From the IMG/VR virus record IMGVR_UViG_3300042888_003148, positions 1-28,597 of that record: a stretch of 28,597 nt of DNA; one strand, given 5' to 3'. Origin of the DNA: a virus. The translations under genes were made by a program, and so were the position numbers. A model generated the notes under the pieces. That model saw only the letters and a list, made by a program, of their open reading frames with translations. It was not told the origin of the DNA and searched no databases. Below are positions 15,847 through 23,262 of this stretch, piece by piece. The first letter of the stretch is position 1. The number at the start of each line of letters is the position of its first letter.

Positions 15847-15877
15847 AAAACAACAAAGCCTGACGATTGCCAGGCTT
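15847..15877 (-). terminator. Intrinsic terminator after the tail tube gene
   Basis: On the minus strand AAGCCTGGC pairs with GTCAGGCTT (9 pairs, one G-U) around an AATC loop, followed by TGTTGTTTT. It lies just after the tube stop codon, so it should limit read-through from the abundantly needed sheath/tube messages into the chaperone gene. Confidence 0.75.
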
Positions 15878-15899
15878 GTTAATTTTTATTTGAATTTTA

Positions 15900-16388
15900 T
15901 TAGTAATTCAATACACAATAATCCATTGCTATTGAGATTCCTATCTCTACTACTCCGTCAGCAGAAGTCCAGTCAAATTGTCCAAAATCTCCTTTTGTTA
16001 AGAAAGCTCCTTTGATAATCCATTCCCCTACGATATCTCCTACAGGTCCTAGAATATTAAGAGTTAAATCTTTCTTATAGAAATCTGAATATCCAGCTCT
16101 ACCTGTTACTGATTCGTATCCTAGACGAGCCCATTCCATTACTGCTTGAGCACCTGAAGGTGTGATTGGTGAGTATAAAGTCATATCCATATTCTCCCAG
16201 TTTCTTTTTCCTCTTATTTTTCTGTAAGAGTTAATGTGATCAAGTTTGATCTCTGAATCTGTGAAGTTAGGAGCTTTCACGTTTTTAATCATGAAGGCTG
16301 GGATATTGTCTATATACATTACGAACCTGTGTTGAACCATTGGTTCGAAGGCTCTGAACATTATTTCATTCGGATCTAATACTGCCAT
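15900..16388 (-). CDS. 19: Tail tube protein (gp19-like)
   Basis: The 162-residue protein matches T4 gp19 (163 residues) in length. It has HRFVMYIDNIPAFMIKNVKAP near the N-terminus, then RKIRGKRNWENMDMTLYSP and the GPVGDIVGEWIIKGAFL and FGQFDWTSADG segments typical of contractile-tail tube subunits. It polymerises into the inner tube through which DNA passes. It follows the sheath gene by 44 bases with its own TATTTATA motif and is followed by a strong terminator. This arrangement would allow high, separately set expression. The family call is firm. Confidence 0.92.
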   Translation of the reverse strand: MAVLDPNEIMFRAFEPMVQHRFVMYIDNIPAFMIKNVKAPNFTDSEIKLDHINSYRKIRGKRNWENMDMTLYSPITPSGAQAVMEWARLGYESVTGRAGYSDFYKKDLTLNILGPVGDIVGEWIIKGAFLTKGDFGQFDWTSADGVVEIGISIAMDYCVLNY

Positions 16389-16408
16389 TTTATTTTTACT
16401 TATTTAAT

Positions 16409-16416
16409 TATAAATA
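16409..16416 (-). promoter_or_regulatory. TATTTATA candidate late promoter for the tube gene
   Basis: The minus strand reads GATATTTATAATTAAA, with 20 bases between the core and the tube ATG. Confidence 0.5.
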
Positions 16417-16432
16417 TCTGTTTTTCTAAATA

Positions 16433-18559
16433 TTATCCGAACGTTGCTCCTGTTGGTTCGATTGTGAAATCTAATACAACAAATTCAATTGTTTTAGCTG
16501 GTTGGATAAATATCTGTCCTATTAATTGATTTCTATCAACTACATCTGCTGTGTTGTTAGTATCGTCCATTACAACTCTGTATGCATAAAGACCTTGTCT
16601 TTGTACTACTGATTCAAGATATGGATTAACCGTCGCTAAGAACTTATTTCTAGTTGCTATAGTATTTTGTTCAAATACTAAGTTTCTTGCTTGGTCACCA
16701 ATGAACTTCTTAAGTTCTATAAGTAAACGTCTTACGTTAACTCTATCTAATGCTGATGCTTTAGTTTGTAATGTTTTTTGTCCGAATACTGATATACCTG
16801 ATCCTGGGAATGTAGCAATTGGATTAACTTTAGCTGAGTAAAGAGTATCTCTATCACCTTTAGTTAATTTTCTTTCTGCTTGAATTACTCCTCCGATTCC
16901 TCCTCTTACTAATCCTGCTGGTGCAAACCATGGTGCTGATGAAGCATCTGTGAATGCATATACTCCTGGAATTACTGTTCCTGCTGGAGTCCATTCGTTT
17001 CTACCTGTAGCAGATTTGATTTGTAACCAAGGCCAGTAAGTTGCTGCATATGAACTATTCAATGAAGCTGCTTCTGTTGTTACGTTAGCTACTACCTCTC
17101 CCTGTTCTACTAAGTCTACTACTGCAATACAATCTCCTCTATTTTCTGCTAAAGCAATAAATGCGTTTACTGTTGAAGTGAAAGCACTATTTTTGTAGAT
17201 TAAACCCGGTGTTGATACTATGTTGAATTGATATTCATCTTTATTTGCAAGTAATGATAGAGCTACTGTATAGTTTGCTGCTACTAATCCTTGTGCATCT
17301 GTAGATCCATTTGTAATATCTCCAAAGAATTTAGCTCCTGCTTTTACTGCTCCTAGTGCTCCTTGAAATGATCCTGAGTTTACTTGCGGTAAAGATGCTG
17401 CAAAAGTAATACCGTTAGCATCTGTATTAACTGTGATACCGTCATTTGCTAGGTAGTAGTTAGTTGGTAAATTAACTGCTGATACTCTAATATAGTTAGA
17501 AGCATTTGGATACTCACCTACTGGGTAGTTATAAGATGTTGAACCATCTGTACCTACTTCAATATGTTGGTTACCAATTACTTTCTCAATATAATTATCT
17601 GAGTTTGGATCAAGGTTTACATTAAATGTCTCTAGTATAGTTTTGTTATTTGTACTATCATTTCCCTGTCTTACTAGTATTGAGAATGTTCCTAATGCAT
17701 TATTTACATTTGCAATTTCCCATCTTACGTTATCTGCTGATCCTGATACTAAAGATCCGTCTGAGTTTAGTGCTCCTGAGTCTGTAGCTGATGTAGAGTT
17801 ATTGTAAAGAATTCCTTTTCCTAAAGTTTTTATTGCTATAGTAGTTGTTCCTGTTGCTCCACTGAAGTTTGTAGTAGTAGCCCCAACTACACTTGTATAT
17901 CCGTTTAGTGTACTTGATAAAGTGTTAGTTCCTACTAAAGAAGCAGTCGTATTGAAAAGCAATCCTGTAGTTCCAGATGCTGCTGCTTTAATATTCCCAA
18001 GTGATGCACTGTATAGTGCTACTGATGAGCTAAAATTAAAAGCTGTTACAATTGCTGTTATTGAATCTGCTGGTGTTGATCCTGAAGCTACAAAAAGAGT
18101 TGTTGGTGTATTTGCTGGAGGAGTGCTTCCTGTTACTGCAATGTTAATTCCATTAATTGAGAAAGATCCTGTTGGTGTAATAAATGGTGCTAAACTTGCA
18201 CTACTAATTGTAAGTGAAGCTGTTGTTGCAAGAATTCCACTTTGGATATTTGTACTAGTTGCTCCGTCATAAGTTCCTGATACAATTCTAGTTACTATAG
18301 CTGTTTGTCCACCATTTTGAAAATAGTTTTTTACTGCTACAGAAGTAAGGAATTCATACTGTCTGTTAGAAGCTGATAAAAAGGTTTCACCAAACTTTCT
18401 TACGTAGTCACTATATGATGTAACAATAAGAGGCTGATTGTCCGGCCCTTTAACTGTTGGTCCAACAAATGCTGCTCCTGCCTGAATTGGTGCTGGTGTG
18501 ATATAAGAGGTGTCGTTTTCTCTTGTATATACTCCTGGAGAGATAATTGATTCTGCCAT
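16433..18559 (-). CDS. 18: Contractile tail sheath protein (gp18-like)
   Basis: The 708-residue protein begins with the sheath signature SPGVYTRENDTS and AAFVGPTVKGP, and carries SYSDYVRKFGE near 47-57. The C-terminal third is the conserved sheath core, with YWPWLQIK, PWFAPAGLVRGG, INPIATF-like VNPIATFPGSG, RLLIELKKFIGDQARNLVFE and a final VVLDFTIEPTG. About 110-450 is a long Ser/Thr/Gly-rich insertion of beta-type sequence, probably outward-facing domains. T4 gp18 is 659 residues, so the size fits. Sheath contraction drives the tube through the host envelope. It has its own TATTTATA motif and follows a hairpin. Confidence 0.95.
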   Translation of the reverse strand: MAESIISPGVYTRENDTSYITPAPIQAGAAFVGPTVKGPDNQPLIVTSYSDYVRKFGETFLSASNRQYEFLTSVAVKNYFQNGGQTAIVTRIVSGTYDGATSTNIQSGILATTASLTISSASLAPFITPTGSFSINGINIAVTGSTPPANTPTTLFVASGSTPADSITAIVTAFNFSSSVALYSASLGNIKAAASGTTGLLFNTTASLVGTNTLSSTLNGYTSVVGATTTNFSGATGTTTIAIKTLGKGILYNNSTSATDSGALNSDGSLVSGSADNVRWEIANVNNALGTFSILVRQGNDSTNNKTILETFNVNLDPNSDNYIEKVIGNQHIEVGTDGSTSYNYPVGEYPNASNYIRVSAVNLPTNYYLANDGITVNTDANGITFAASLPQVNSGSFQGALGAVKAGAKFFGDITNGSTDAQGLVAANYTVALSLLANKDEYQFNIVSTPGLIYKNSAFTSTVNAFIALAENRGDCIAVVDLVEQGEVVANVTTEAASLNSSYAATYWPWLQIKSATGRNEWTPAGTVIPGVYAFTDASSAPWFAPAGLVRGGIGGVIQAERKLTKGDRDTLYSAKVNPIATFPGSGISVFGQKTLQTKASALDRVNVRRLLIELKKFIGDQARNLVFEQNTIATRNKFLATVNPYLESVVQRQGLYAYRVVMDDTNNTADVVDRNQLIGQIFIQPAKTIEFVVLDFTIEPTGATFG

Positions 18560-18586
18560 GTTTTATAAATTTGTTTTTTAATTTAT

Positions 18587-18594
18587 TATAAATA
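18587..18594 (-). promoter_or_regulatory. TATTTATA candidate late promoter for the sheath gene
   Basis: The minus strand reads GATATTTATAATAAATT, with 27 bases between the core and the sheath ATG. A small 6-pair hairpin (TGGTTT/AAACCA, 18600-18615) lies just upstream. Confidence 0.5.
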
Positions 18595-18653
18595 TCATCT
18601 GGTTTTGGGAAACCACCCTATAGTGCTAGGTTCTGTATTCCATAATAAATAGG

Positions 18654-18677
18654 AAAGGAGAGTCAAAACCCTCCTTT
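18654..18677 (-). terminator. Hairpin between the 90-residue gene and the sheath
   Basis: AAAGGAG pairs with CTCCTTT, extended by one G-U and one G-C pair on the minus strand, around a short loop. The minus-strand T tract after it is weak (CCTATTTATT). The plus-strand side has a better T tract, but no plus-strand genes exist here. It is probably a partial terminator or an mRNA end-stabilising hairpin. Confidence 0.5.
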
Positions 18678-18701
18678 TATTCTTTTTACTTTTAGTAGAA
18701 A

Positions 18702-18974
18702 TTACTCTACTACTTCAGCTTCTTCTTCGTAAGGAGTAAATTCTCCTTTTTCTAGATTGATAGACCCTTTTCCGTAAGCAGCTTCTAATGCTTCAGCTAA
18801 TGTTTTTTCTTCTTGTCCTAATTCTTTCAAGAATTCTTCTGCGTTAGCTCTTCTTGATTTTAATTGAATTTTTAATAATTCAATTTGCCCAAACTCTACT
18901 GTAATAGCTTGACTTTTGTTTTGAATGTCTTGAATTTGTTTCAATTCCTCTTGTGATAACTTTTTAGTTTCCAT
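18702..18974 (-). CDS. Small coiled-coil protein, paralogue of the 87-residue protein at 21743
   Basis: The 90-residue protein is a charged helix for most of its length (EELKQIQDIQNK... EEFLKELGQEEKTLAEALEAA) and ends YGKGSINLEKGEFTPY plus an acidic tail. The C-terminal block matches HGQGTINLEEKCFIPY of the 87-residue protein at 21743-22006, and both have the same length and helical layout, so they are paralogues. No named family is recognised. Its position just before the sheath gene suggests a tail assembly or regulatory factor. GTTAC precedes the ATG. Confidence 0.75.
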   Translation of the reverse strand: METKKLSQEELKQIQDIQNKSQAITVEFGQIELLKIQLKSRRANAEEFLKELGQEEKTLAEALEAAYGKGSINLEKGEFTPYEEEAEVVE

Positions 18975-19021
18975 TTGTAACGATTTTGTGTTTATTTAGT
19001 AATATATGAACTTATTTTTAA

Positions 19022-19414
19022 TTATGCAACTGATCCTGTTACATCTGCTGATCCTGTTACCTCTGCTAATAATATTACCTCTACTGAACCTGTTACTGGA
19101 GCACTGTAAAGTGGTCCTGTTATAGTTGTTGGGTTGATAAGTGAAGCTATTTGTGCTTCTAAACTTGTTTGCATAGTAGTTACATCTAGAAGATTTTCTA
19201 ACCATCCCTCTACATCTGCTGCTGTTATTCCATCATATGGAGTAAAGTCTTGTGGGTTTGGAGCACCTACTGCTGTTGCACTATATGTTTCAGCTGTTAC
19301 ACCGTTTTCATCTGTACCTCTGTATCTCCAGTGTACCACTTGGATTACGTCCGGTAATCCGTCTAAACTTACAGCTCTTTCTGTAGCTGAGATTGTCCAA
19401 TTAAATGTTGTCAT
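19022..19414 (-). CDS. Small structural-type protein, paralogue of the 106-residue protein at 24688
   Basis: The 130-residue protein begins TTFNWTISATERAVSLDGL, then VVHWRYRGTDENGVTAETY and a YDGITAADVEGWLENLL segment. The same scaffold occurs in the 106-residue protein at 24688-25008 (EITWNITDMKRD, then an LTQEEVLTWVKNKL segment), so they belong to one family. The end differs. This copy carries a Thr/Gly/Ser tail with a short internal repeat (VTGSADVTGSVA), while the other ends in GLPW. I know related small proteins near phage tail genes but no established function. The beta-rich first half and its location suggest a virion or tail accessory protein. Confidence 0.75.
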   Translation of the reverse strand: MTTFNWTISATERAVSLDGLPDVIQVVHWRYRGTDENGVTAETYSATAVGAPNPQDFTPYDGITAADVEGWLENLLDVTTMQTSLEAQIASLINPTTITGPLYSAPVTGSVEVILLAEVTGSADVTGSVA

Positions 19415-19430
19415 TGTATTTGTTTTTATT

Positions 19431-19438
19431 TATAAATA
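19431..19438 (-). promoter_or_regulatory. TATTTATA candidate late promoter
   Basis: The minus strand reads CATATTTATAAATAAAA, with 16 bases between the core and the ATG of the 130-residue gene. It lies between that gene and an (AAAAT)6 tract, which could act as an UP-like A/T element. Confidence 0.45.
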
Positions 19439-19450
19439 TGTGTATTTTTT

Positions 19451-19480
19451 ATTTTATTTTATTTTATTTTATTTTATTTT
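19451..19480. repeat. (ATTTT)6 pentanucleotide tract
   Basis: Six perfect tandem ATTTT units (AAAAT on the coding strand) begin within the stop codon of the DUF2061 gene and extend towards the TATTTATA motif of the next gene. The tract is the only perfect microsatellite of this length noticed in the window. Confidence 0.95.
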
Positions 19481-19680
19481 TTTAATCCGAATTTAATATA
19501 CCCATACCATACTCTTTCATGTAGAAAGTATATTACTGGTTTTATTATCAATTCCCCTAATCCTAATAAAGAAGCAACTTTAAGAGAACCTCCTATACAG
19601 TATGCAGCTATTATAGTTGTTAATGTTCCTAATATTCTGTAGGTAATAGTTTTAAGTAAATGTCTCTTATAATCTACCAT
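19474..19680 (-). CDS. DUF2061 small membrane protein
   Basis: The 68-residue protein begins with a basic KRHLLKTITYRILGTL segment and has two hydrophobic helices (about 12-28 and 34-52) ending LHERVWYGYIKFG. This is the recognisable DUF2061 pattern (R...LK...R...T...Y, then E...K...Y..HERVW). The protein should sit in the inner membrane. From memory, bacterial DUF2061 genes often neighbour sulfate-activation genes such as cysC/cysD/cysN, which fits the APS kinase encoded nearby; its function is not established. Its start overlaps the nucleotidylyltransferase gene by 14 bases, so the two are translationally coupled. Confidence 0.85.
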   Translation of the reverse strand: MVDYKRHLLKTITYRILGTLTTIIAAYCIGGSLKVASLLGLGELIIKPVIYFLHERVWYGYIKFGLKK

Positions 19681-20065
19681 CTTCTTTCATTTGTTTTCTG
19701 ATTTTGGTAGCAGATACTTCTCTAATAGCATCTGGTGGTATATGTTCTATTACGTCGTACCCTATTCCTCTTCCAATGTTTACAGATTCAATATCAGGTA
19801 TTACAATAATCTTTACTTTCCCCTCTTGTATTAAATCTTTTAATTCTTCATTTAGATTTAAAACTACTTCTTGGGCTGTCCAAGGATTTTTCTCATCAGG
19901 TTCAATATCTCTAATACAGATTAAAACATTTTTACCTTCCTCTAGTCTTTGGTCGATTAACCATCGATGCCCTGAATGCCATGGTTGCCAGCGTCCTATG
20001 TACATTGAGTATTTTATATCATTATACGATGATTGAAATGCGGCTTGTGCTAAATACTTTTTCAT
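19667..20065 (-). CDS. HxGH nucleotidylyltransferase (cytidylyl-/adenylyltransferase-like)
   Basis: The 132-residue protein has the signature GRWQPWHSGHRWLI at about 24-37. Its HxGH pair (HSGH) is the ATP/CTP-binding element of the nucleotidylyltransferase superfamily. A C-terminal SATKIRKQM segment matches the ISxTxIR phosphate-binding motif. It should transfer a nucleotidyl group from an NTP to a phosphorylated acceptor. The substrate cannot be read: CTP/sugar-phosphate, NMN or sulfate activation are all conceivable, because ATP sulfurylases share the HxGH fold but are much longer. It overlaps the HAD gene by 4 bases (ATGA) and the DUF2061 gene by 14, within the sulfation/glycan island. Confidence 0.8.
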   Translation of the reverse strand: MKKYLAQAAFQSSYNDIKYSMYIGRWQPWHSGHRWLIDQRLEEGKNVLICIRDIEPDEKNPWTAQEVVLNLNEELKDLIQEGKVKIIVIPDIESVNIGRGIGYDVIEHIPPDAIREVSATKIRKQMKEDGRL

Positions 20066-20400
20066 ATTCCTTTATTTCTTTCTAAGTTAATTGCTATTGC
20101 TCGTTCTCCTGGGTTGTTTGGATCCATATCATTAAGTAAATATCTAGGTCCTCTTTCAATCCCCATTACAAGTTGATTGAATGGTATATCATTTTCTTTT
20201 AATTCTTGTATAGTATGTTCTCTTAAATACTCAGGTCTTGCTGTTGTTAAAACAATACAATGTCCTTGTTGATGCTTTTCTTGAAGATATTGTTTTGTAG
20301 AATCAATGACTTGGACCTTACTAGTTTTATATGTTTCAAATTTGCGGTATATAAAAATGGTTCCGTCTATGTCTACAAAGTAGGTATTATTTTTTTCCAT
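20062..20400 (-). CDS. HAD-superfamily phosphatase
   Basis: The 112-residue protein is a small HAD phosphatase. Motif I is FVDIDGTIF with nucleophile Asp10 and Asp12. Motif II is VLTTARPEY around Thr52/Thr53, followed by an LLNDMDP motif typical of the acidic motif IV region, and it ends INLERNKGI. That ending resembles small HAD proteins found in surface-polysaccharide loci, where they dephosphorylate sugar phosphates. It has no cap domain, so a larger substrate or a partner protein is possible. The gene overlaps the APS kinase gene by 1 base (TAATG) and the nucleotidylyltransferase gene by 4 bases, indicating tight coupling of the three. Confidence 0.8.
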   Translation of the reverse strand: MEKNNTYFVDIDGTIFIYRKFETYKTSKVQVIDSTKQYLQEKHQQGHCIVLTTARPEYLREHTIQELKENDIPFNQLVMGIERGPRYLLNDMDPNNPGERAIAINLERNKGI

Positions 20401-20831
20401 TAAATTTGATTTATTATTTTTGATACTGATTGTTCAGGAGCATCTTCTGTTGTATCAATATCTATAAAATTTTCTAAAGGTGCTTGATACCCTTTTACTG
20501 CAAAATTATCTCTTTCTCTAGGTTCTGATGTGTGTATGTAAATTTCTACAATAGTATTTCCTAATAGTTGTTTGAATTCTTCTCTCTGATCAATATACGG
20601 AGATACTAGCGATACTATAACGTCATGTCCTTGGTTATGTAGATAATGTGATATCTTCTGTGCAGCATCAACATTCATGATTCTTCCTTTAATTGAAAAA
20701 TCCTTATTAGTAAATAAATCTCTTAAATCATCTCCATCTACTCTATATGCGTTAGGAAGTAGAGTTTCTTTTAACAAATCTGCTAAAATGGTCTTACCAT
20801 GTGATGGCTGTCCTGTAAACCAGTATATCAT
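20400..20831 (-). CDS. cysC: Adenylylsulfate (APS) kinase
   Basis: The 143-residue protein has the CysC pattern: a P-loop GQPSHGKT at about 7-14, VDGDDLRDLF at about 31-40, and VSLVSPYIDQREEF at about 73-86. A KGYQAPLENFIDID segment follows, and then EDAPE. APS kinase phosphorylates adenylyl sulfate to PAPS, the sulfuryl donor for sulfotransferases. It is shorter than typical bacterial CysC (about 200 residues), and the C-terminal lid region is compressed. Two sulfotransferase genes lie 2.4 kb upstream in the same operon-like run, giving PAPS an obvious use. APS itself must come from host ATP sulfurylase unless the neighbouring HxGH protein supplies it. The start is ATG, 12 bases after the GT9 gene. 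Confidence 0.88.
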   Translation of the reverse strand: MIYWFTGQPSHGKTILADLLKETLLPNAYRVDGDDLRDLFTNKDFSIKGRIMNVDAAQKISHYLHNQGHDVIVSLVSPYIDQREEFKQLLGNTIVEIYIHTSEPRERDNFAVKGYQAPLENFIDIDTTEDAPEQSVSKIINQI

Positions 20832-20843
20832 AGTTATATTTTA

Positions 20844-21719
20844 TTATTGTTTATCAATTGATTCTATAATTTTATTTATATCAAATACCTCACTTGTACT
20901 ATTATAAGGAATAGATGATATATCCTGAGATAGGTTGAAGGGTTGGTATATTGAGTTTTGTAGTTGTGGGGGTTTTGTGAAAGGGTTAGCTAAAACGTTA
21001 TCGTGTAGTTCATATCCAAATATCTTAGGATTTGTAGTGGACCAACATACAGTAGATTTTACTCCCATAGCGGCGGCTAGGTGTTGACCAAATGAATCTA
21101 TTAATAAACGTTTTTTAGATAATTGTAATAAAATAGCTATACTTCTAAATCCATCTAATGCTTGTAGAGTATCAGGATAAGTGTATTGATCCTCTCTCTT
21201 AATGTGAACTATTGTATAATCCTTCTTATAGTGTTGTATTACTTTATTAACAATAGATTCTGGTATATCTCTTGTCCATGCGTATTTGAATCCTTGTTCT
21301 TGCGGTCCTCCATTTGATTGGAGTACCATTATAGGCTTTTCCACATCATAGAAAGGTTTGTAATACTCTATTTCAGGTTGAGTTATGTATAATTCTGGTT
21401 GTTCATTATCGTACTGTAAATCATAAAGTTTACACCAGGTAGTAAGTAGATATTCTTTTTCAGTTATGAAAGAAGTATGGTGGTATGGATCTTGTACAAA
21501 GATTTTACAATCTTGGTTCTTAATGTACTTTAAGTACGCTCCTCTCATTTGGTCTATTTGAAAACATTCATTTAAGTTGGGGTCATTTAGAAATACATCA
21601 GGATATCCCGTAACAACTACAATATGGGCATCTTTGTGATGTTTTCTTATAACCTTAGTCATGGCTGTAGCCATAATGTTTTTTCCTAGACCTCCGTCTA
21701 TTTGGAATAATATATTCAT
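20844..21719 (-). CDS. GT9 / heptosyltransferase-like glycosyltransferase
   Basis: The 291-residue protein has a GT-B layout. It starts with IDGGLGKNIMATAMTKVIRK, the Gly-rich GLG element of GT9 enzymes. A late DSFGQHLAAAMGVKSTVCW then NPKIFGY matches the SGPMHLAAALG...DP nucleotide-sugar-binding motif of heptosyltransferase-type proteins. Such enzymes add sugars to lipopolysaccharide cores or other acceptors. Donor and acceptor cannot be read from the sequence. It is short for the family (about 330-350), and the usual Ser/Gly-Pro pair is replaced by SFGQ, so activity should be tested. It lies between the small coiled-coil gene and the APS kinase gene. Confidence 0.75.
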   Translation of the reverse strand: MNILFQIDGGLGKNIMATAMTKVIRKHHKDAHIVVVTGYPDVFLNDPNLNECFQIDQMRGAYLKYIKNQDCKIFVQDPYHHTSFITEKEYLLTTWCKLYDLQYDNEQPELYITQPEIEYYKPFYDVEKPIMVLQSNGGPQEQGFKYAWTRDIPESIVNKVIQHYKKDYTIVHIKREDQYTYPDTLQALDGFRSIAILLQLSKKRLLIDSFGQHLAAAMGVKSTVCWSTTNPKIFGYELHDNVLANPFTKPPQLQNSIYQPFNLSQDISSIPYNSTSEVFDINKIIESIDKQ

Positions 21720-21742
21720 CTATAACTGTATCTAAATTGTTT

Positions 21743-22006
21743 TTAGTTTTCCAAGTATGGAATAAAACATTTTTCTTCTAGGTTGATTGTACCCTGACCG
21801 TGCTTAATAGATATTGTTTCCAATAGTTTTTGTCTCTGATTTGTTAAGTCATTTTTTTTCATTTCTAGAATATACTCTCTTTGTTGGAGATTTAATTCTT
21901 CTATTTTTAGTAAACCCATCTGATATACTATCTCATTCCAATTGCTGTCTAGAGTAGTAAAATCAAAATATTCTTCTTCGGTTAATTGTACTGCTTGTTG
22001 TGTCAT
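21743..22006 (-). CDS. Small coiled-coil protein, paralogue of the 90-residue protein at 18702
   Basis: The 87-residue protein has a polar N-terminus (TEEEYFDFTTLDSNW), a long charged helix (LLKIEELNLQQREYILEMKK) and a C-terminal block HGQGTINLEEKCFIPY. This block matches YGKGSINLEKGEFTPY of the protein at 18702-18974. No function is known to me. It is inserted between two glycosyltransferase genes, separated from its paralogue by the whole left half of the island, which suggests that the duplication was involved in building the island. It starts at an ATG 2 bases upstream of where the glycosyltransferase stop lies. Confidence 0.72.
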   Translation of the reverse strand: MTQQAVQLTEEEYFDFTTLDSNWNEIVYQMGLLKIEELNLQQREYILEMKKNDLTNQRQKLLETISIKHGQGTINLEEKCFIPYLEN

Positions 22007-22008
22007 AT

Positions 22009-23262
22009 TTAATTTGTTATAAATGATTTTAAATTATTACTACTAAGGGAATAATGAGTAGCAAGAGTAATGGTTCTATCCCAGCTGGGTTGTATTGTTA
22101 TATTATAACTAGCCTTAGTATTCATTAATTCTAGGCAACATTCATGTAGTATATGAAATTGTACCTTTTCTAAATAAGCATGAAAATTTTTGTATTCTTC
22201 TCTATAGGAATTTACACTACTTTGTATAATTTCAATTCTATCCTCTTTTAGTAAATGTCTATTTTGTTTTAAATATTTTTTATAAAATAAAACTTTTGCT
22301 TCATCAAAAACTATAATCTTAATATAATCAAATTTCTCAAGTAAAGAAATATAATTTATTTGAGAAGAAAAAATCGAAACTAAATACTTGTCTTCTTCCT
22401 TTGTAGACTCTTTAACTTTATCAAAATGAGATGAATGTACACCTACTTCATTACCATTTTCATCTAAATGTCTACATAGAACTGATGGGATTAGTTTGAT
22501 TGTTTTACCCTGTTCTCTCATTTTATAACTTATATACCAGTCTGGTCCTTTTTTGTTGAATTCTTCTTCAACATCATTTAATGGAAGTATGTTTTTTAGG
22601 TATTCAGTTGGTAGAAGTATACAGCCATTTCCAACAAATCCTACCTCATTATTGTTGCAATCAATATCAACTAAATCATCTAAAGTACAACTTTGCCATT
22701 TCTCTGCTGATTTACTAACTACTAATTTTCTTTTAAGCTCTTGTTTTCCTTTTATTAAAGAAGGAGGAGTCCACCCTTTACAAAAATATAATCCAGATAC
22801 CATTCCTACTTCGGGATTGTTTAATAGTAGTTGACTCATCTTAGTTATACTAAAATTTGGCGGTATTGTGTCATCATCAACTATGTGTATGTATTTATTG
22901 TTATTAACTACTTCTGATATGCCTCTGTGTAGGTTTTCTGCTGTTGATTTATGTTTGTCAGTAGAATTTTCAATTCTAGTTAAGCTTTCCCACTGTTCCC
23001 AGGTACTTTCATTTCGTACTTTAGGTACTCCTTCTACTACCACAATATCCTTATACTTTTGTCTTAGTCCATACTGTTCAATTTTTTCTTTAAACAAGGA
23101 CTCAAAGTCTTTATTAAAACCTTTTACAAAATATAATGTTGGGGTATCAAATTGATGAGGTATTATAACTTCTTTAAAATAATCAAATAAAGGATCAATA
23201 CAATTTTCTCTACCTATAAGTACAGTTAATATTCCTAAAGTGTATTTATTTTCCAAATTCAT
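22009..23262 (-). CDS. GT-A-type glycosyltransferase
   Basis: The protein has about 417 residues. Features of GT-A/GT2-like enzymes are LGILTVLIGRENCIDPLF at the start, IHIVDDDTIPPNF with the metal-binding DDD at about 129-131, FVGNGCILLPTEY, DWYISYKMREQGK (acceptor/catalytic region) and VLCRHLDENG with a possible metal-binding His. The C-terminal 130 residues are helical and unassigned. A longer reading from a TTG at 23268 adds two residues; I chose the ATG at 23262 because it is canonical and overlaps the sulfotransferase end by 17 bases. It should transfer a sugar from a nucleotide sugar to an unknown acceptor, plausibly the glycan that is later sulfated. Confidence 0.75.
   Translation of the reverse strand: MNLENKYTLGILTVLIGRENCIDPLFDYFKEVIIPHQFDTPTLYFVKGFNKDFESLFKEKIEQYGLRQKYKDIVVVEGVPKVRNESTWEQWESLTRIENSTDKHKSTAENLHRGISEVVNNNKYIHIVDDDTIPPNFSITKMSQLLLNNPEVGMVSGLYFCKGWTPPSLIKGKQELKRKLVVSKSAEKWQSCTLDDLVDIDCNNNEVGFVGNGCILLPTEYLKNILPLNDVEEEFNKKGPDWYISYKMREQGKTIKLIPSVLCRHLDENGNEVGVHSSHFDKVKESTKEEDKYLVSIFSSQINYISLLEKFDYIKIIVFDEAKVLFYKKYLKQNRHLLKEDRIEIIQSSVNSYREEYKNFHAYLEKVQFHILHECCLELMNTKASYNITIQPSWDRTITLATHYSLSSNNLKSFITN

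Noticed and set aside
18996-19205. Minus-strand open frame with repeated S-R-G-N-(R/I)-I-S
   Set aside because: It is an out-of-frame shadow of the 130-residue gene, arising from that gene's short internal repeat.
12042-19438. TATAAATA on the plus strand read as T4 late promoters
   Set aside because: In that orientation they would drive plus-strand transcription into structural genes, where no plus-strand genes are supported. The position relative to minus-strand starts is the more meaningful pattern.
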